A stretch of 64,000 nucleotides of DNA from Hymenopus coronatus (lineage: Eukaryota > Arthropoda > Insecta > Mantodea > Hymenopodidae), in the NCBI GenBank assembly GCA_030762935.1, contig CM060895.1, positions 40,352,001-40,416,000 on the forward strand. The letters run 5' to 3'. Positions 55,238 through 64,000 of this stretch are shown in pieces. How positions within the stretch are numbered: the first letter of the stretch is position 1; each line of letters opens with the position of its first letter. Under the pieces are notes generated by a model, which had not been told where the DNA came from, did not search any database, and saw nothing but the letters and a program-made list of their open reading frames with translations. A program made the position numbers and the translations under genes.

Positions 55238-56524
55238 TGTGTCAAGAAAGTTCCGGGAATTTGCCAATAAGACACAAAAAATGAATTTATTCATCCAATT
55301 TTATTTTATCGCCTTCAAAGTAGGCCCCTTATGAAAGTACGCATTTATGCCAACGAATAATCCAATCATCAAAACATTTTTATAGGCACTTTTAGGAATC
55401 GATGTCAATTGTCGCCGCGAATTTCCCTTTATGCCTTCTATCGACAGAAAACGGGTGCCTCAAAGTGGTAACTTGAGTTTAAAAGAAAAAATCAGCAGGA
55501 GCTAGATCAGTTGAATAGGGTGGTTGTTCGATGAAATTTGTTGAGTTTCTGACCAGAAATTCGTTCACAATAATGGCCTTGTGAGCTGGTGCGTTATCCT
55601 GGTGCAGAATCCATGAGTTGTCGTTCCACAAATCTGGCCTTTTTCGCCGTATTTGTTCCCTAAAACGCCGCATAACGCTCGATAATAGTCTTTATTTACC
55701 ATTTGACCTGGCAAGAACTCTATAATCGAAAAAATCTGTTAACATGACCTTCAGTTTTGATCGAGTTTGACGTGCCCTTTTAGGTTTCGGTCCAGTTAGA
55801 AGGCGCCATTCGGAAGCTTGTTGACTGGTTTGAGTGTCAAACTCGTAAACCCACGTCTCATCACCAGTTACAATACGTTTCCTGAATGTGGGGTCGGAAC
55901 TGGCTCGTTCTAGCATGTCTTCAGCAATCCTTACGCGATTGAGTTTTTGTAGACAATTCAAGTCTTTCGGAACTAACCGAGCTGCAACGCGTGTCATGCC
56001 CAAACAATCGTTTAAAATGGTACGAATCGATTCGTGAGACACGGAAAGTTCAGCGACAATCTCTCTCAGATCTAAATGACGATTTTCAGACACCATTTTC
56101 TTCACTTTAGCGATGTTCAGTTCAGTTGAAACCGTTGATGGCCGACCAGAGCGACACAAATCTTCTACCACATCTCGACCACTTTTGAAAGCACCGTACC
56201 ACTCATATGCACGTGTTTTTAATAAAGTTGATTCACCGTAAGCTGTCTGTAACATTTTCAGCGATTCGGCACACTAAATACCATTTGGAATGCAAAATTT
56301 GAGACGGATTCTTTGTTCAATATTTGTATCCATCGTAAAATCGCAAATCACCTTTGAGATGAACTAATAAAACGGCGTACTGTAAAAAAACTAGATGACA
56401 GATGACGATCAAACTCCGCGTGGGTATAGAGGAAGGTTTTACCAACTTAGCGACAGCAATAATTTCGAATCCCTTTTTAAACAGGATTTTTAAATGATCA
56501 ATTCCCGGTACTTTCTTGACAGAA
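55238..56524 (-). mobile_element. Mariner transposon, full length, inactive
   Basis: Terminal inverted repeats TCAAGAAAGTTCCGGGAATT (left, from 55242) and TCAAGAAAGTACCGGGAATT (right, reversed), one mismatch, in TA-rich flanks. About 1.29 kb, the usual mariner length. It carries one transposase gene on the minus strand, broken by stops and frameshifts. Confidence 0.9.
55287..56333 (-). pseudogene. Mariner transposase pseudogene
   Basis: The ATG at 56333 opens MDTNIEQRIRLKFC; codon 20 is TAG (56274-56276). Then AYEWYGAFKSGRDVVEDLCR (paired helix-turn-helix DNA-binding domain, WYG.FK..R.-(V)EDL-R motif), RIVTGDETWVYEFD (first catalytic Asp), HQDNAPAHKA and PPYSTDLAPADFF (second and third Asp, 34 residues apart). 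Around 55690-55725 a small deletion and compensating frameshifts garble the segment read as EFLPGQMVNKDYY in another frame, with a stop at 55692. After DFFF a stop and frame changes follow, but KCFDDWIIRWHKC and AYFEGDKIKLDE with the final stop (55287) are still readable. All three catalytic Asp survive, yet no full protein can be made. Confidence 0.9.
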
Positions 56525-56577
56525 TATATCTGCAAAGATTTATCTCAAAATGAACTAGACAAAAAAATAAACTTCTT

Positions 56578-56656
56578 AACAAAATGTTATACTCAATTCA
56601 CAAATGATAAAGGTTAGAGAAAGTCATTTGAATGTAACATATCCGCTTTTTCTTGG
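56578..56656 (+). mobile_element. PAL fragment 33, non-palindromic end
   Basis: AAAGGTTAGAGAAAGTCATT, TGAATGTAACATATCCGCTT then TTT. Only about 80 bp remain, starting about 50 bp after the mariner. Confidence 0.55.
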
Positions 56657-56856
56657 AATCTAATCTCTAAACATAGGAATTTCTAAGCACGAAAGGAAAT
56701 GAAGTTGGATGTTACAGAACTTAATGCAATGAAATCACAGGTTACAAACCACACTTCGTACAGTGTGTTGGCATTTGCAGACAGCACACAGCAGACCGTG
56801 TTTACTGGCCTTCAGTGAATCACGGTCATTGTTTATAATAATACGAGTACTAATAA

Positions 56857-57737
56857 TAAAAATCTGATGTGTACCATTCACATGACTTCTCTATATCCCT
56901 GTAACAAATTATTCTTAAAAAGCTATTAGCTTCTATTAATTTCATGCTAACCAGTAAAACATTAGCAGAAATAGCCATATTACTTGCTTCCTTGTAAGTA
57001 GAGGTGAAATAAGGGAGTACCATAGGTTAAAGTGATAATCAAAAGCTGGTTGCTATGTCACTGAAGTTCCTTTGTTTGTATGGACAGCAGTTGACAAATT
57101 GCTGTATGAGAAATTATAAGTTTTTCATAGCAGAAACCAAAAATAAGGAATGTCACAAAAACGACGAACTCCAAGAAAAAAATAGATATAACATAAATTG
57201 TGTGTTTTAACGTGCTCTACTTTTTTGTGTAGTAAGTTTTTGTCCATCTCTTACGGTTCAGCAGTTATTCAAAAGTTAGTAAAATTCATCCAGAATAAAC
57301 TACCCTTCAGAGGCTATTCCTAGAAAATTCAAGATATACATTTTATTTGTCAGGTAAATATGTTGAATATATGAAATTTTAATCAAAATCATTAGAGCCA
57401 TTTTTGAGAAAATCAAAATTTTCGAAAAAAGTTCCATGTAAAGGGTATTTTGGGGTGGGGGAATTTTTCTCAAAATCTTCGTGTCGCATCCCTGGAAGAT
57501 ACTAAACTTAAATACCAAGCTTGGTATTTTACCTACTTTTCGTTTTTGAGTTATCGTGTTCACAGACACACGGACACACACACACACGCGCGGACCTTTT
57601 TCCGAAAATGCTTTTTTTTAGATAAAGGGGACCCTAAAACATATATTTCCGATGAAATCTCGGTATCGAATTTTTTGGTGGAGTGCAATACATTCTCTAT
57701 ACACTATGTACATAGTGCCTATAGAGAAAGTAAAAAT
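56857..57737 (-). mobile_element. PAL copy 34, full length (about 881 bp)
   Basis: Left end AAAAATCTGATGTGTACCAT; right end CTATACACTATGTACATAGT, GCCTATAGAGAAAGTAAAAA, with a nearly perfect palindrome. All nine landmarks are present. The fixed site holds CA/CG repeats (57565-57592). A 95-codon minus frame (57300-57587) matches that of copies 14 and 16. Confidence 0.9.
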
Positions 57738-58625
57738 CCCCTCCGTTTTAACAAAGAAATGAATAAGTTCTAATTACAGCTCCTTTTCTTCTAAGAGAAA
57801 TCTAAGGTAGGGGTCACCCTTTGAGTACAGCAAAGAGAGCAGACTTGCTTGATGCTTCATCGAATCACCTTTGTGCACTGCGCGGAAAGCAAAAAAGGTA
57901 CTTCCTTCAGCGATATGGCAGTATGAAGTATTTTCGTTTGAAATACGTATCCACCTTTCATAGGTCAATACATGTATTGTAGGTTCATGATTGGCAGAAC
58001 AATTTCTCTATTATGTCCCTTGTGCAGGTATTTAATTTCGGATATGAGCAATATTTTCATATGTTTGGTGGTAAATGGGCGTCGTACATAAACAATTGCA
58101 AAAATTAATGACAATTATCGTAGTATTAACATAATGAAAAAGAATGTTCCTCAACTTGATTAATATCATTTTAATCACAGTGTATCCCCAATAGTATGAG
58201 AATTAATTCATAATGGAAAACTTTCACATTTATATAAATAAATACGAACAGGCATCTTGGTAATAAATATCGAACACAATTCGAAAGAAAAGTGCTTTTC
58301 ACTTGCATGCTGCAAGTTGTATATTCTGAATACAGAAATTTGCCGTAAACTAAACTTATTCCACAAATAAACAAGAAAAGCTCCTCCTAGGCAAAGCAGG
58401 CATATACGTAGGAGTCGATGGCTCGCATGTTGGTTTTCTTCCTTTTCCCGACATTATAAAGTAACACAGGGCACACTGCACAAGGAAGAGACCATCCCTG
58501 GTGAAACGTGTTTATCCACTGCATGCGCGGATAAAGCCTAATTGCTTCGGCGCAAAATCAAGCGATTTGGTGGCCCCTAACCTGAGGTTATACTGCTTTA
58601 CAGTAACCATAGGGAACTCTAACCT
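57738..58625. other. Spacer with one unexplained open frame
   Basis: A 64-codon minus frame (57774-57968) has balanced composition and ends YLRFLLEEKEL before a stop. Not recognised; no splice or promoter evidence. The rest is AT-rich. Confidence 0.25.
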
Positions 58626-59625
58626 GAAAAATCTGAAAGTCCCACGACTTTCTGTTACACAAACGCCTTTCCTTACAAAAGATTATTCTTTTATCTATAT
58701 GCTAATCTAGGTAAACAGCAGAAACTGTCTTATTACTTGCTTCCTTGTAAGTAGAAGGGACATAAAGGAATACACTAGGCTAAATCGATAGCCAAATCTT
58801 TTAAAAGCTGGTCCTAAGCTGGTAAAACAACTGAAGTTCGGTTGACTTTGCATGACCTGTAGTAAAACAAGAGAGATGAAACGAAACGTTACTTTCGGTT
58901 TGAGAAAAGTTTAAGTAGGTAGAGAAACAATAACACTGAGTCTGTCAGAATTGGTCAGCTCTACATAAAAACCATGTGACATAAATGATGTGTTTTAGCG
59001 AGACCTACTTTTTGTGTGTAGTAAGCTTTTATCTATCTCTTACTGTTTAACTGTTACGCAAAGCTCTGCAAAATTCATCCAGAATAAAAGGGTAATTAAG
59101 GATATAGCAGTTTAGATTTTAATTATTTATTCTAATTGTTATAGGTTTTTTGATTGGAAATCAAAATACTTGATTATACTAAATAAATATTTTATCCTCC
59201 TCATCTACAGAGGCAATTCCCAGGAATTTCAAAATACACAGTTTATTTATAATGTAAATATCTTTAATATACGATATTTTAATCAAAATCGTTAAGAGCC
59301 ATTTTTAGCAAAACAGAATTTTCAAAATTGTTCCATGCAAAGGGTAGTTTGTGGTGAGGGAATTTCCTTGAAAATATTCTTGTCACATCCTTGGAATATA
59401 CCAAACTTAAATACCATGTTTGGTTTTTAACAGTCTTATCGTTTTTGAGCTATACTGTCCACATGCGCGTGCACACACAGATATTTTTCTGAAACTGCTT
59501 TTTTCGGACTCAGAGATTGCAAAACATTATTTCCGGTGAAATCGCGACATCTAATTTTTGGTTGGAATACAATACCTCCTCTATTCACTATGTGCATTGT
59601 ACATAAGGGCTAGAGAAAGTAAAAA
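58626..59625 (-). mobile_element. PAL copy 35, full length with a 116-bp insertion
   Basis: Left end TGAAAAATCTGAAAGTCCCA, CGACTTTCTGTTACAC; right end GTACATAAGGGCTAGAGAAA, GTAAAAAG. At 59093-59208 an AT-rich segment replaces about 8 bp of consensus between CCAGAATAAAAG and AGAGGCAATTCCC. Confidence 0.85.
59093..59208. other. AT-rich insertion within PAL copy 35
   Basis: Begins GGTAATTAAGG and ends in a pyrimidine tract with ATCCTCCTCATCTACAG. Contains the hairpin TTTTGATT-GGA-AATCAAAA (about 59155-59175). On the plus strand the boundaries resemble GT...AG. Absent from all other PAL copies. Confidence 0.5.
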
Positions 59626-60169
59626 GTAATGTACACATGAGGAAAATTGCGATTTTCAAACAAATCTTGCAGGTGCAGCACCCTAATCTTATGACCTTGG
59701 AAGCTTACGTATACATACATTACATTATTAGTCAATGGAAATTTTAGTGTCGCCAACTTGGTCCAACCTAAGGCTAAGCAAAAATAAATTCTAAAAAGCA
59801 TTTTTACTTTCAAGAAGCCCTAGAGGATAAAAGTTGCATTATTTACCTTCCGAAGCTACAAAACAAGTGCTAAGGGGTTTTCCAGGAAAGCGCCTTACTA
59901 GGGAATAAATAATTTATTTTGTTCATTCGGCTTTTATGTTTCTCGGAGGAGCCAACATCTTCCAGGAGTACACGCTACAGCAGACAAAGCTTTCTCTCAA
60001 ATGTTGTACTCGGAAATTCCTTGGTAGGTCTCTGTTCATAGAGGTGTCTGTAACCGCTTAAATATATTCGTGAAATTGTAACGACATCTCCAAACCTAGC
60101 GTTTCAGATATAACTTCTCATTGCATTTTTATGGATTTTATAATTATAGAAGATGCAAAGGTATGGTGA
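59626..60169. other. No feature recognised
   Basis: Spacer with no supported feature. Confidence 0.35.
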
Positions 60170-60415
60170 TTTTTTTTTTTTAATAGCTTAACATCCTTTA
60201 GCTTGGTTGGTCATATCGGGCAATGAATGAAACCAGTAAAATTATGTTCAAATGATCCAGGGGACCATGGAGTTTTAAGCTACTCGACATAGTCTTCTCA
60301 GAATAAGGGAAATCCCCCGGATTTTTTTTTTTATCCAAGTAACACCCTAAGCGAGATTCAAACTGTTGAATGTGAGGCAGACACGCTATCCCCCACTGTA
60401 CCCAAGAGGGTTGGT
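60170..60415 (-). mobile_element. SINE family 1 copy
   Basis: Reversed A tail (11 T), TTAACATCCTTTAGCTTGGT, GATCCAGGGGACCATGGAG, AACACCCTAAGCGAGATTCA (box B reversed with a small deletion), TGTGAGGCAGACACGCTATC. Same family as 54706 and 63784. Confidence 0.8.
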
Positions 60416-60649
60416 TAATCTTATTGTCTAGTTTTTTTTTTTTTTCTCACCGTTGGAGAACCACAATTTAATAAAAATATACTATGTGAAGCCAAATAAT
60501 CCATAAAGGGGAGATTAAAGTCCCGAAATTCTATCCTAATGAGAAACAAAAAGTGATATCATAAATTAATAGGAAATGTGTAATTGCAGATTAAAAAGAT
60601 TACTCTTAATATTATTTTGTTATTGTTTCATTTATATAGCCTCTCTAAC

Positions 60650-60860
60650 TTCTATGGTTATGTCGGGGGCTTTGCTTTAGAAATAATCGCGAATGTTTTA
60701 CTCGCTGAACTGTAGAGATTCTTAACGTGTGATGTTTCAGTATTAGTAGATAAGGAATGATTCCGGCAAAGAAAAATACCCCGCCGCAGCCAGGAATTGA
60801 ACCCTGGACCTCTGGGTTGAGAAATCAGAACACTGACACTCGACTGCAGAAGAATCAATA
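60650..60860 (-). mobile_element. tRNA-headed SINE, fourth type
   Basis: Reversed head: CTGCAGTCGAGTGTCAGTGT (box A region) and CCAGGGTTCAATTCCTGGCT (box B, CAGGGTTCAATTCCTGG being a perfect T-arm). A body of about 150 bp ends toward 60650. No other copy in this window. Confidence 0.55.
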
Positions 60861-61039
60861 GGAAATTAAAAAAATTGTATTTGTTTTTTGTAAGCTTAGA
60901 TCATTTTCACCTCACGTAAAATTAAGAGTACTTATACCTAGAATTGATAAGTCATCATTTTTAGTATATCATATGCATTCATGATTATTTTGTAATTAAT
61001 TTATGTAACTGCTATTGATAAATGATACCGGCAGAGACA

Positions 61040-61270
61040 CACTAAAATAGACACACATACCAACAGACACACGTACACACACTGACCCTTTTCTAAAAAT
61101 ACTATTTTTAAAATTCTGGGGTCTTCAAAATATGTATTTCTGGAGAAATCTCGGTATCGAATTTTTGGGTGGAATACAATAGGTACCGTCTCTACTTATA
61201 TACTGTGTACTCACGGCGCATTTACAAGCACAGAACACCAGATAACAAATGAGAGACAACAAAAAGTAAA
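61040..61270 (-). mobile_element. PAL fragment 36, palindromic end
   Basis: From the microsatellite block (ACACACGTACACACACTGAC) through GAAATCTCGGTATCGAATTT to a damaged palindrome (CTACTTATATACTGTGTACT). It lies directly before copy 37. The sequence 61215-61255 may be a small insertion before AAAAAGTAAAAA. Confidence 0.7.
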
Positions 61271-62110
61271 AATGTTGTGTTCCATTCACATGACTTTCTC
61301 TACAACTCTGTACCAAATTATTATCAAAAAGGTGATTCTATCTACTTCATATTAATCGAGAGAGTATTGGCAGAAATACCTTCTTGTAAGAGAAGGGAAA
61401 TAACGGCTGAAACGATAGTCAAATCTTAAAACATGGTTGTCATGTGGATGAAATCAGTTTCTTTGTATTGCTAGGAGTTTACGGATTCTTGTATGTGTAA
61501 AGTTAAAGTATTTTAAAACTGAAACCAAAAACAAGGAATATCTCAAACATGGTCAACTCTACGACAAAAATTTATATGACATAATTGTATGTTTCAACGA
61601 GAACTATACATTTGGTGCAGTAAGTTTCTTTCTATCTCTTACGGTTTACTAGTTATGCAAAATCCAGCAAAATTCGTCCAGAATAAAGACGTCTTCAGAT
61701 GCTATTCCCAGAAAATTCAAGATATAATTTTATTTGTCAGGCAAATATTTGTAATACACGGTATTTTAATCAAAATCGTTAGATCCGTTTTTGAGAAAAT
61801 CAAAGTTTTCAAAAATTTTTCCAGTAAAGCGTAGTTTGTGTTGGGGGATTTTCCTCAAAATCTTCGTGTCGTATCCTTGGAGGATACTAAACTTATATAC
61901 CATTCTTGGTATTTTACGGACTTTTCATTTTGATTTATCATGTTCACAGACACATGGACACTCATACATCTTTTTCTAAAAATGTTTTTTTTTGTAACAG
62001 GGGACCCCAAAACGACTATTTCCGGTGAAATTTCAGTATCTAATTTTTGGGTGGAATGCAATACCTTCTCTATACAATATGTACATAGTGCTCGTATCGA
62101 AAGTAAAAAT
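61269..62110 (-). mobile_element. PAL copy 37, full length
   Basis: Left end GTAAAAATGTTGTGTTCCAT, CACATGACTTTCTCTAC; right end CAATATGTACATAGTGCTCG, TATCGAAAGTAAAAATG. All inner blocks are present. The fixed microsatellite is not expanded. Confidence 0.9.
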
Positions 62111-62971
62111 GCACTAGAATCGCACTACTATGCCTCAGATAATGGTTGCTGTTGAGGGCTTCATGATTTGAAAGACATTTTAAGATTTGTTAGTTACATT
62201 ATTGGAGAAATGTATTCTAAAACTTTTGCTCACTTTTTTCATTAAATTTGGTGAAACTTTCATGAACGATGTGTTAAATTCCCACAATCTAAGTCTAAAG
62301 AAGAGCTTTTAAATACTACAAGAAATATTCCTAATAGATTTTGTTTCAGTAAAACAAACTCAGTGTATCTTTGCTTTAATAGTGATTATTCAGGACCTGG
62401 AGCTACTGGAATATCGAGTTGATATTATGCTACTCTATGGAGCAGAGAAAACATTGCTATTACCTAACCAAACACGCCGGTCATTCGCGAAAGCTTTACT
62501 GTACGCTTGCATGCATAATTTACTTACATTAACCTCATTTTTTTCGAGCGAATGGCGCAGAAATTTGGAGATTTTACATGTTAAGCTACTAAGTAATTAC
62601 TTTTTTATAAGGTAGGAGCAGCACGGAGGTAGCAAGGTCACGTATATTAAGGAAAACTATACTGAGCACAACAAAAATAAAAGGATGCAAGGGGAAAGTA
62701 AAAACCAAGAAGTGCTTGACCTGCTAAACGAGGCCAAGGTTCTCATACAGGGAGGGGCGAATTGTGAACGAATTTTATTCAGTAATAGCACCCGTAACGA
62801 TCATGTACGGCCATGAATAGCAAACAGACATGATGACGCCTTTGTAACTGTTGTGATCACCGACAAGACAAACCTGTCAAGACATAGAATGTCTGCAGAC
62901 AAACATTTCGGAAACATGCAGATACATTTTATTAATACTTTGACTAATATTGTCTGTAGTAGAGTACCTTT
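62111..62971. other. No feature recognised
   Basis: Spacer. The 77-codon frame at 62382-62615 is not recognised. Confidence 0.35.
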
Positions 62972-63788
62972 ATTTTTTACTTTCTCTACACGGACTATGT
63001 ATATTTTGCATTGGGAAGATAATGAATTGCACCCAAAAATGCCATACTGAGATTTCACCGGAAATACATGTTTTGAGGTCACCCAGTCCAAAAAAAGCAT
63101 TTTTAGAGAAAGGTTCGTGTGTCTGTGTGTAGCATAGTTCAAAACTAAAAGACCGTTATATACCAAACTTGGTATTTAAATTCGGTATTTTCCAAGGATG
63201 CGCACGAAGATTTTCAAGAAAATCCCCCACCCCTAACCACCCTTTACTTGGAAAAAGTTTTGAAAATGTTGATTTTCAATAATGGCTCTAATGATTTTGG
63301 TTAGAATACCGCATATTAAATATATTTAAGTCACAAATAAAAGGCATATCTTGAATTATCTGGGAATAGTCTCTTAAGATCTCTTCGCTCAGGACGTATT
63401 TTGCCCAATTTTGCATAACTGGTAAATCGTAAGAGATCTCCTCAAAACACATAATTTATGTCCTTTACATTTTGTTGTGAAGATAACCGTTTCTGAGATT
63501 TCTTGTTATTTGTTCCAAATTTGAAATACTTATACTTTTCTCAGACAGAAAGTGACCGTTTTCTTTTGTTCTACTCCTGGCCAAACAAAGAAGCGAATTG
63601 CAATGACAATCGCATATCGAAGTTTTAAAACATTTGATTATCGCTTTAGCATAGCGCATTCCTTTAGTTCCCTGCTACTTATAAGGAGCTAAGTAATAAG
63701 AACATTCTACTAATGCTCATCTGGATTTTTAAGAAGTTTGTAGAACAGCTAGAGAAAGTCATGTGAGTGTAATATATCATATTTTTTT
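62972..63788 (+). mobile_element. PAL copy 38, full length
   Basis: Starts ATTTTTTACTTTCTCTACAC with a damaged palindrome (CTATGTATATTTTGCATTGG) and ends CTAGAGAAAGTCATGTGAGT, ATATATCATATTTTTTT. The following SINE shares this T run. Confidence 0.85.
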
Positions 63789-64000
63789 ACGCTTAACGTC
63801 CGCTAGCATGGTTGGTCATATCGGAAAAGGAATGAAATCGGTGATATGCTCAAATAATCTCGGGATCCATGGAACTTTTAGTTACACGACATTTGTCTTC
63901 TAAAGATGAGGGTTAACCCCGAGAAAAAAAACTTATCCGGGTGACTCACCCTAAGCAAGAATCAAACTTGCGACCTGTTGACACGCTAACCAGGCTGATT
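63784..64000 (-). mobile_element. SINE family 1 copy, cut by the window edge
   Basis: T run shared with PAL copy 38, TTAACGTCCGCTAGCATGGT, GATGAGGGTTAACCCCGAGA, CTTATCCGGGTGACTCACCC, AAGCAAGAATCAAACTTGCG (box B reversed). The head is incomplete at the window end. Confidence 0.75.

Noticed and set aside
1..64000. CRISPR array, LTR retrotransposon, rRNA or bacterial operon
   Set aside because: No regularly spaced short repeats with unique spacers, no paired LTRs, no rRNA signatures and no clustered co-directional genes were seen. The repeats are eukaryotic transposable elements.

Overview
The window looks like gene-poor, repeat-dense DNA from a large arthropod genome, most likely an insect. 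The grounds are mariner-type transposases, several tRNA-headed SINE families, decayed non-LTR retrotransposons, and long AT-rich stretches with many microsatellites. A cockroach/termite-like genome is only a guess. No host protein gene, rRNA, intact tRNA, CRISPR array or bacterial-style operon could be supported. Almost every open frame lies in a repeat or in low-stop AT-rich DNA.

The dominant feature is one dispersed repeat family, called PAL here (for its palindromic end), which I do not recognise. About 37 full, partial or nested copies on both strands cover roughly 24 kb, about 38% of the window. A full copy is about 830-890 bp. In the orientation called '+', it has these parts in order: (1) an oligo-T run and a near-perfect palindrome of about 48 nt with outer blocks ACTTTCTCTA / TAGAGAAAGT and centre CTATGTACATAG; (2) a block containing CACCGGAAATA; (3) a site about 150 bp in, often expanded into (TG)n or (GA)n; (4) an internal palindrome AAATACCAA-AC-TTGGTATTT; (5) GGATGCGACACGAAGATTTT; (6) CGATTTTGATTAAAAT; (7) AAACCGTAAGAGAT; (8) CTGCTAATGTTTATCTCGA and GATTAGCATGAAGTA; (9) TAGAGAAAGTCATGTGAAT and CACATCAGA, followed by another oligo-T run. 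Both ends therefore carry the inverted 10-mer ACTTTCTCTA/TAGAGAAAGT, and copies sit in A/T runs. I see no transposase in it. The layout recalls non-autonomous Helentron/DINE-type elements, but that class is unproven.

Layout: 0-8 kb holds several minus-orientation PAL copies, SINE fragments and a decayed mariner tail. At 8.1-8.7 kb is a mariner remnant in fold-back arrangement. 8.9-12.5 kb is AT-rich and mostly featureless apart from a short tandem array. 12.5-20 kb is a nest: PAL copies, a LINE 3' piece between two (AAT)n tracts, and an intact 374-codon gag ORF in an ORF1-only 'half-LINE' (15678-17211) with a 9-bp target duplication, poly(A) and a strongly foldable 3' UTR. The half-LINE sits inside a PAL copy, and an RT pseudogene split by another PAL copy follows. 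20-27.4 kb has PAL copies, one nested in another, and a SINE. 27.4-30.6 kb is empty AT-rich DNA. 30.6-39.6 kb has PAL copies, a TIR element with a SINE nested in it, a LINE C-terminal pseudogene, a poly(A)-tailed hairpin-rich element, and a PAL copy holding both another PAL and a SINE. 39.6-46 kb is sparse, with a SINE-split PAL and a 27-bp inverted repeat. 46-54.7 kb has PAL copies, SINEs and a 450-bp duplicated unit flanking a PAL copy. 55.2-56.5 kb is a full-length but dead mariner. 56.8-64 kb has more PAL copies and SINEs.

The nesting gives a relative order: PAL has inserted into PAL at least four times, LINE and SINEs have entered PAL, and PAL has entered LINE. PAL activity was therefore prolonged. 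All boundaries were placed by eye, so expect errors of several to tens of bases, more in decayed copies.
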